Source of the DNA: Bifidobacteriaceae bacterium
GTDB taxonomy: Bacteria > Actinomycetota > Actinomycetes > Actinomycetales > WQXJ01
NCBI GenBank assembly: GCA_031278075.1
Contig: JAITLE010000069.1
Coordinates: 1 to 27,733 of the forward strand
Length of the DNA stretch: 27,733 nucleotides
Reading direction: 5' to 3'
The notes below the pieces were generated by a model. That model searched no databases. It was not told the origin of the DNA and saw only the letters and a program-made list of their open reading frames with translations. A program made the translations under genes and the position numbers. Positions 23,649 to 27,733 of the stretch are shown here, in pieces; the first letter of the stretch is position 1; every line of letters begins with the position of its first letter.

Positions 23649-25259
23649 CTACCTAGTGGGTCTAGGCGCGTCCCATGGCCTGAGTTTGCCGCCGATGTCG
23701 TCCATCCACGAAAGATCCTCGTCGGGCTCGGGCGGCGCCAGCGGCCAAGGTGGCGTCTGGGCGCGCGGGATCTTGTCAGCCAAGGAACTCGCCCGGCGCG
23801 GCTGCGGCGGGCGAGGTTCTGGCTCGACTTGTCCCCATGGCCGCGGCATTCCGCCCGGCGGGACTGTGGCGCGCGGCAGGCGGTCGGCCACGGACTTGAT
23901 CTCGCCGATGTGTCGCGGCCGACGAGTCGGGAGCTCACCGGTCGAGAAGCCTTCGACGCCCGGCCCTCGCGGCACAAAGGCCACGGGCTTGGCCACCGTG
24001 TCCGGGCGGGTGGAGATGATCCGGTCAGCGGTGACGGCGCGCCTCGTGGCGGCTTGGCGCCGGGTGACGGCCTGAAGATCGCCCCAGTTGGGTGGGCCCG
24101 CTGTCAGGGTCGGCGGGATCTCACCGGTCGGGGCGCCCGAGTCTTTCACCCAGGGGATCGGTCTGGGCTTGGGCGGAGCGCCTTCGGCGCTGGTCTGCCG
24201 TGGGTCCGTTCTTCTCGGGGTCGACCGCGCCGCGGCGGCCTCCCGGACGGAGCGGCGGCTCAGCAATGGCGGGCCGGCGTCCGGTGACGACTCCCACGGC
24301 TCGGCGCCGGCTTCACGCCGCGCGGCGGCGCGGTCCGCGGGCGAGGATCGCCGCATGGCGGGTTGGCCGGCCCTGGGCGCGGCGCCGCGCGCCAGCGGGG
24401 ACGGCGGGGACGGCGGGGACGGCGGGGGCGGGCGGCGGGGGCCGCGCGTGGCGGCGCCAGCGCCGCTAGCCAATGGCGCCGGCGGCCGCCGCCGAGCGAA
24501 CGGTCCCGTATCCTCAGCTGGGCTGGCGGATGGGCCCCGCGCGGGGCCTGGCGCCGCGGTTGGCTCTGGGGTTGGCGGCGCGCTTGGCGGCGCCGTCTCA
24601 GACGGCCGAGTCTCCCTCGGCAGGCGCCGCTGGCGCAGCACCAACAGCACCAAGCCGGCGGCGAGAAGGACAACCAGCACCGACAGGATCACGATCACCG
24701 TCAGGCCGTGCTTTTCAGCCCACTCCACGGCATAACCGAGTTTCGGTATCCGGTACATGTAAACGCCTATCACGTCTTCCTCCGCCAAGCTGGACTCATC
24801 CGGTTCATCGTAAGCCTCACCCTTAGTTATGAGGCGGCGGCCGGTCGCGGTGAGCTGCTCGCCCACCACCTCGCGGATGGCCAGCGTCGTGTCCCCGCCG
24901 CCCTTGGCGAAGACGACCAGCTGACCCAAGCCGACGCTGCCTGGGTCGGACACTCCGCGGGTGACCACCAGATCGCCCTCGTTGATGGCTGGCGCCATGG
25001 ACGCGTCGTTCACGCTGAGCGACTGGCCACGTGTGATCAAGGGCACCGCGGCCACGGCCACGGCCAACGCCAACAGCGCCACCAACAGCACACCAGCCAA
25101 CGCCGTGAAATACCCGCGAAGCAGGACAGCCCCGTTGGTAGGCGGTTTCACGCGCGGTTCCTCGCTTCGCTTGGCGCCCGGCGGGTTCCCTCCCCCGTTT
25201 GCGGTCGGCTTGGTCACCGTGCCGGACAGCGCCCCCGTGCCCGAGGGCGGTTCGGTCAC
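23649..25259 (-). CDS. SipW-like signal peptidase I homologue with long Pro/Arg-rich tail; general base not found
   Basis: About 536 aa. A 45-residue hydrophilic N-terminus, membrane helix (about 50-74), an extracytoplasmic peptidase-like domain, a second helix (about 187-209), then about 327 residues of Pro/Ala/Arg-rich tail predicted to be cytoplasmic. The S26 domain has the nucleophile motif 'NDASMAPAINEGDLVV' (S87 with this start), 'LITKGEAYDEPDE' (equivalent of KGDAN..D) and 'VIGVYMYRIPKLGYAVEW'. These are SipW/ER-type features. The expected 'THRVV' is 'AIREVV' here, with no His or Lys in that place. Start: GTG 25259 (TTG 25262 is possible), no Shine-Dalgarno, TATCCT 10 nt upstream. Either a protease with an unusual base or a non-catalytic relative. 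No TasA/CalY-type substrate genes are in the window. Confidence 0.75.
   Translation of the reverse strand: MTEPPSGTGALSGTVTKPTANGGGNPPGAKRSEEPRVKPPTNGAVLLRGYFTALAGVLLVALLALAVAVAAVPLITRGQSLSVNDASMAPAINEGDLVVTRGVSDPGSVGLGQLVVFAKGGGDTTLAIREVVGEQLTATGRRLITKGEAYDEPDESSLAEEDVIGVYMYRIPKLGYAVEWAEKHGLTVIVILSVLVVLLAAGLVLLVLRQRRLPRETRPSETAPPSAPPTPEPTAAPGPARGPSASPAEDTGPFARRRPPAPLASGAGAATRGPRRPPPPSPPSPPSPLARGAAPRAGQPAMRRSSPADRAAARREAGAEPWESSPDAGPPLLSRRSVREAAAARSTPRRTDPRQTSAEGAPPKPRPIPWVKDSGAPTGEIPPTLTAGPPNWGDLQAVTRRQAATRRAVTADRIISTRPDTVAKPVAFVPRGPGVEGFSTGELPTRRPRHIGEIKSVADRLPRATVPPGGMPRPWGQVEPEPRPPQPRRASSLADKIPRAQTPPWPLAPPEPDEDLSWMDDIGGKLRPWDAPRPTR
23652..23666. terminator. Short hairpin at a convergent gene end
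   Basis: CCTAG-TGGGT-CTAGG (5-bp perfect stem) lies in the last codons of the minus-strand SipW-like gene and 35 bp past the aminotransferase stop. It is weak on its own; the 31-bp gap has no other terminator. Confidence 0.2.
24397..24423 (-). repeat. 9-bp tandem repeat (3 copies) in the SipW-like tail
   Basis: Three exact copies of GGGGACGGC (plus-strand reading) encode a PPS-PPS-PPS run on the minus strand. The unit keeps the frame, so copy number may vary between strains. Confidence 0.85.
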
Positions 25260-25269
25260 CAATGAGACA

Positions 25270-25275
25270 AGGATA
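25270..25275 (-). promoter_or_regulatory. Candidate -10 box of the SipW-like gene
   Basis: TATCCT on the minus strand, with TGACTT 17 bp upstream as a possible -35, ends 7 nt before a TTG and 10 nt before the GTG start. It would give a leaderless or nearly leaderless message. It lies in the 36-bp gap after the TAP hydrolase gene and the end of that gene, so the SipW-like gene can be transcribed separately. Confidence 0.4.
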
Positions 25276-25295
25276 GAGTCAAGGCCGTCCTCAAG

Positions 25296-26852
25296 TCAGC
25301 AGGTCAAATCTTGCGTCGGCGGTGTCCCGTCGACCAAATAGCGGTCGACGGCGCCTTCCACGCAGTCATTGGATCTGCCGTAGGCGGTGTGGCCCTCCCC
25401 CTCGAAGGTGATCAAGACCGAGGACTCGAGTTGTTCGGCTAGGGCCAGCGCCCCTTGGTATGGGGTCGCGGGGTCGCCAGTGGTGCCGATCACAATGATC
25501 GGCTCGGCGCCCGGCGCCGAGACCGGGTGCGGCTCGCCCACCTGCGGATACGGCCAGACCTCGCACTGCATCTCGCTGTAGGACCAGAACTCGCCGATGG
25601 TCGGCGAGGCCGCGGCCAGGTCGCGGGCGTGCTTCTCGACGGCCGCCGGATCGGCGGACAGGCGGGCGTCCAGGCAGTTGATCGCGATAAACGCCTCCAT
25701 CTGGTTCGACGAATACTGCCCGAGGCTCCGCTCAAGGTATAGATCGGACAGCCAAAGCAAGTAGCTGCCGTCACCCTCGTCGAGCAAGTCGAAAAGCGCT
25801 GTCGTCAGCAGTGACCAAGTCAGGTCGTCGTAGAGCGTCACCACTATCCCGTTGATGGCCAGCGGCGCCGTCAAGTCCCGGCCGTCGCCATCTGGAATCG
25901 CGATCGGTTTGGCTTGTATCTCCTTCAGCGCCTCATGGATCTCCTCCAGCGCCTCAGCTTTGGTTCCCGAGAACGGGCAGTAGCTGCCGGCCAGGCAATC
26001 GTCCAGGTACGCGTCGAGCGCCGCCTCGAAGCCGGCCGCCTGCTCCACTTCGTGGAGGTCCGCCGAGACCGAAGGGTCCAGGGCCCCGTCCAACACCATC
26101 CGGCCAACGTTCTGGGGGAACAGTTCGGCGTAGGTGGCGCCCAAGAAAGTGCCATAGGAGAAACCCAGGAAGTTCAGTTTCTCGTCGCCTAGCAGAGCGC
26201 GCAGCAGGTCCATGTCCTTGGCCGACGAGATGGTGTCGACGTGGCCCAACAGCGGCCCAGTGTTCGCGGCGCAGGCGTCGGCGAAAGGTTTGACGACATC
26301 GACCGATTCCGCGAGCCCCTCAACCGTCTTGGGCCAGGTCGCCGCATAGTACGCGTCCCGCTCCGCTGTGGTCTTATAGCAGGTCACAGCACTCGAGTCG
26401 CCCACGCCACGCGGATCGAACCCGACTATGTCGAAGCGCTCTCGGACCTCAGCGCCGATCCGCGGCAGGATGCTGCCGAGGTAGCTCTTGCCGCTGCCGC
26501 CGGGGCCGCCGGGGTTGATCACCAGCGACCCGATCCGCTGGTCCGAGTCGGTGGCCTCGACTCGCGCCAACGCCAGCTCGATCGTCTCGCCTTCCGGGTC
26601 CGCCCAGTCGAGGGGAGCTAGCACCGTGGCGCACTGGGCGCCGGTGGTGACCGTGCACCGCTCCCATTCGACGGTCTGCTCCCAGACGGACGCCGGCCCT
26701 GAAGTCACGTCGCCCGAGGGGCTTTGAGAGCTCCGGGACCTGGGAGCTGTCGACCCCTCATCCCCGCCGCCCCCGGTGCAGCCTGTCAAGGCGATCACGA
26801 CGGCCACTGGCAGCGCCGCGGCGATCATGCGTCGAATTCTCAGTCCTCGCAT
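25296..26852 (-). CDS. TAP-family alpha/beta-hydrolase lipoprotein (tripeptidyl aminopeptidase-like)
   Basis: A 518-aa secreted lipoprotein. A basic N-terminus and hydrophobic stretch lead to the lipobox LTGC with C25 as the lipidated residue, followed by a Gly/Ser/Asp-rich linker. The alpha/beta-hydrolase domain has 'LVINPGGPGGSGKSY' (oxyanion region), nucleophile S232 in GFSYGT, and the C-terminal TAP-like domain with D460 in 'GTTGDPATPY' and H488 in 'EGEGHTAYG'. The catalytic triad is intact. Relatives cleave N-terminal tripeptides or act on cell-envelope substrates. Start: ATG 26852 with GGGAGAG eight nt upstream; a GTG at 26861 is less likely because that site would be too close. It lies 5 bp after the holB stop, so it is probably co-transcribed with holB, an arrangement also known in other actinobacteria. 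Confidence 0.9.
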   Translation of the reverse strand: MRGLRIRRMIAAALPVAVVIALTGCTGGGGDEGSTAPRSRSSQSPSGDVTSGPASVWEQTVEWERCTVTTGAQCATVLAPLDWADPEGETIELALARVEATDSDQRIGSLVINPGGPGGSGKSYLGSILPRIGAEVRERFDIVGFDPRGVGDSSAVTCYKTTAERDAYYAATWPKTVEGLAESVDVVKPFADACAANTGPLLGHVDTISSAKDMDLLRALLGDEKLNFLGFSYGTFLGATYAELFPQNVGRMVLDGALDPSVSADLHEVEQAAGFEAALDAYLDDCLAGSYCPFSGTKAEALEEIHEALKEIQAKPIAIPDGDGRDLTAPLAINGIVVTLYDDLTWSLLTTALFDLLDEGDGSYLLWLSDLYLERSLGQYSSNQMEAFIAINCLDARLSADPAAVEKHARDLAAASPTIGEFWSYSEMQCEVWPYPQVGEPHPVSAPGAEPIIVIGTTGDPATPYQGALALAEQLESSVLITFEGEGHTAYGRSNDCVEGAVDRYLVDGTPPTQDLTC

Positions 26853-26857
26853 ACCAA

Positions 26858-27733
26858 TCACTCTCCCACAGGTTCTCTCGCCAACTCGGGCAACGCCAGG
26901 ATGACCGCCATCGCCTCCAGCGCCAACGCGGGCGCCACGTTGGCGGCCAACCGCTCACGCGCCCGCTCGATGGCGTCCAAGCGCGCCACGGTCTGCGTCG
27001 GCGTGGAGGTCCGGGCCTGCTCCGCCACCAGGTCCGCCTCGGCCGCGTTGACCAGATCTACGCCGGCCCCGAATTGGACGGCTAGGACGTCGCGGTAGAA
27101 GGCGAGCAGGTCGATCAGAGCGCGGTCCAAGGTGTCAGCCTGCCCCCGGCGCGCCCGCCTGGCGGACTCGTCGTCGAACTCCTTCAACCTAGACCGGGCG
27201 TATACGCTGGTCCGGCCGCGGCCAGGCTCGCCCATCGCGGCGAGCAAGCGGGCGCGTTCCTCCGCGTCGCGCTCCTTGACGACAGCGTCCGCGCGAGCTT
27301 TCGCCACGCCGTCGAGTTCGCCTGCCGCGATGACAGCCCGCGAGACGGACGAGGCGGCGCGCGGGATCGCGAGGACTTTGCGGCGCTGCTGGACGGCATC
27401 GTGCTCCTTGACGAGGCGGCGCGCCACCCCGATATGGCACTGGGAGGCCAACGCGGCCAGGCGGGCCGCATCCGGCGAGGCGCCGTCTTTCTCGATCAGC
27501 AACCGCGTGACCGCGGCGACGGGCGGGATGCGCAGCGTGACCAGCCGGCAGCGGGAACGCACAGTGACGAGCACGTCCCGGGGGCTGGGCGCTGAGAGGA
27601 TCCACACTGTGCGCCGCGCAGGTTCTTCGAGGGACTTCAGGAGCACATTCCCGGTCCGTTCGAGCATCCTGTCGGCGTCTTCGACAATGATCACGCGCCA
27701 ACGCCCCCGCGCGGGCGCACGCGCGGCCAGCGT
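26858..27733 (-). CDS. holB: DNA polymerase III subunit delta', N-terminus beyond window
   Basis: An open frame of 291 codons running off the right edge. The visible part starts inside the AAA+ domain: 'RWRVIIVEDADRMLERTGN' contains the Walker B-like strand, then 'LLKSLEEPARRTVWILSA' and the SRC motif in 'TVRSRCRLVTLRIP' typical of clamp-loader subunits. The C-terminal helical collar follows ('RALIDLLAFYRDVLAVQFG'). Delta' is the stator of the clamp loader that places the beta sliding clamp on DNA. A GTG at 27694 is only an internal codon, since the frame and homology continue upstream to the edge (13 more codons). It is followed at 5 bp by the TAP-family gene. Confidence 0.92.
   Translation of the reverse strand, partial: TLAARAPARGRWRVIIVEDADRMLERTGNVLLKSLEEPARRTVWILSAPSPRDVLVTVRSRCRLVTLRIPPVAAVTRLLIEKDGASPDAARLAALASQCHIGVARRLVKEHDAVQQRRKVLAIPRAASSVSRAVIAAGELDGVAKARADAVVKERDAEERARLLAAMGEPGRGRTSVYARSRLKEFDDESARRARRGQADTLDRALIDLLAFYRDVLAVQFGAGVDLVNAAEADLVAEQARTSTPTQTVARLDAIERARERLAANVAPALALEAMAVILALPELAREPVGE

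Noticed and set aside
24363..25265. Plus-strand open frames opposite the SipW-like gene
   Set aside because: Arg/Gly-rich with no recognisable motif or ribosome site; the minus-strand frame has clear peptidase motifs and membrane helices.

Overview
The window is high-GC DNA (about 70% GC) with short intergenic gaps, many GTG starts and 4-bp stop/start overlaps. Together with the gene content (a three-subunit succinate dehydrogenase with one cytochrome b, a PASTA-containing class A penicillin-binding protein, and a holB followed by a TAP-type lipoprotein hydrolase), this points to the chromosome of an actinobacterium. Micrococcales-like is a guess. I see no transposase, integrase, phage gene or CRISPR array.

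Layout. (1) 1-10369 is a DNA-maintenance and defence stretch. It holds the end of a YcaQ-like DNA glycosylase gene on the minus strand, then a complete four-gene Wadjet plasmid-defence operon jetA-jetB-jetC-jetD (kleisin-like DUF2397, MukE/KITE-like DUF2398, SMC-like ATPase, Toprim nuclease DUF2399) with every junction overlapping by 4 bp. An anchored serine hydrolase on the minus strand and a Vsr-type mismatch endonuclease follow. (2) 10442-11984 carries tRNA-Ser(GGA) and tgt. (3) 12202-15730 is the sdhCAB operon for a di-heme-type succinate dehydrogenase. (4) 15897-18284 is a bifunctional penicillin-binding protein with one PASTA domain, convergent with a threonine aldolase gene (18302-19354, minus). 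(5) 19577-22015 encodes a long, divergent membrane pyrophosphatase, followed by a class III aminotransferase (22241-23617). (6) On the minus strand, 23649-25259 encodes a SipW-like signal peptidase homologue with a very long Pro/Arg-rich tail. 25296-26852 encodes a TAP-family lipoprotein hydrolase, directly downstream of a partial holB (26858-27733).

How the genes work together. JetABCD should form one complex: the SMC ATPase with its kleisin and KITE partners extrudes DNA, and JetD cleaves small closed circles such as plasmids. SdhCAB links the TCA cycle to the menaquinone pool. The pyrophosphatase stores pyrophosphate energy as an ion gradient. The rest is mainly housekeeping.

The observations most worth following are the Wadjet operon, the SipW-like protein that lacks the expected general base, the divergent pyrophosphatase with the lysine linked to K+ independence, and a repeated promoter layout. 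In that layout a -10-like hexamer ends 6-10 nt before the start codon of several single genes, which suggests leaderless mRNAs.
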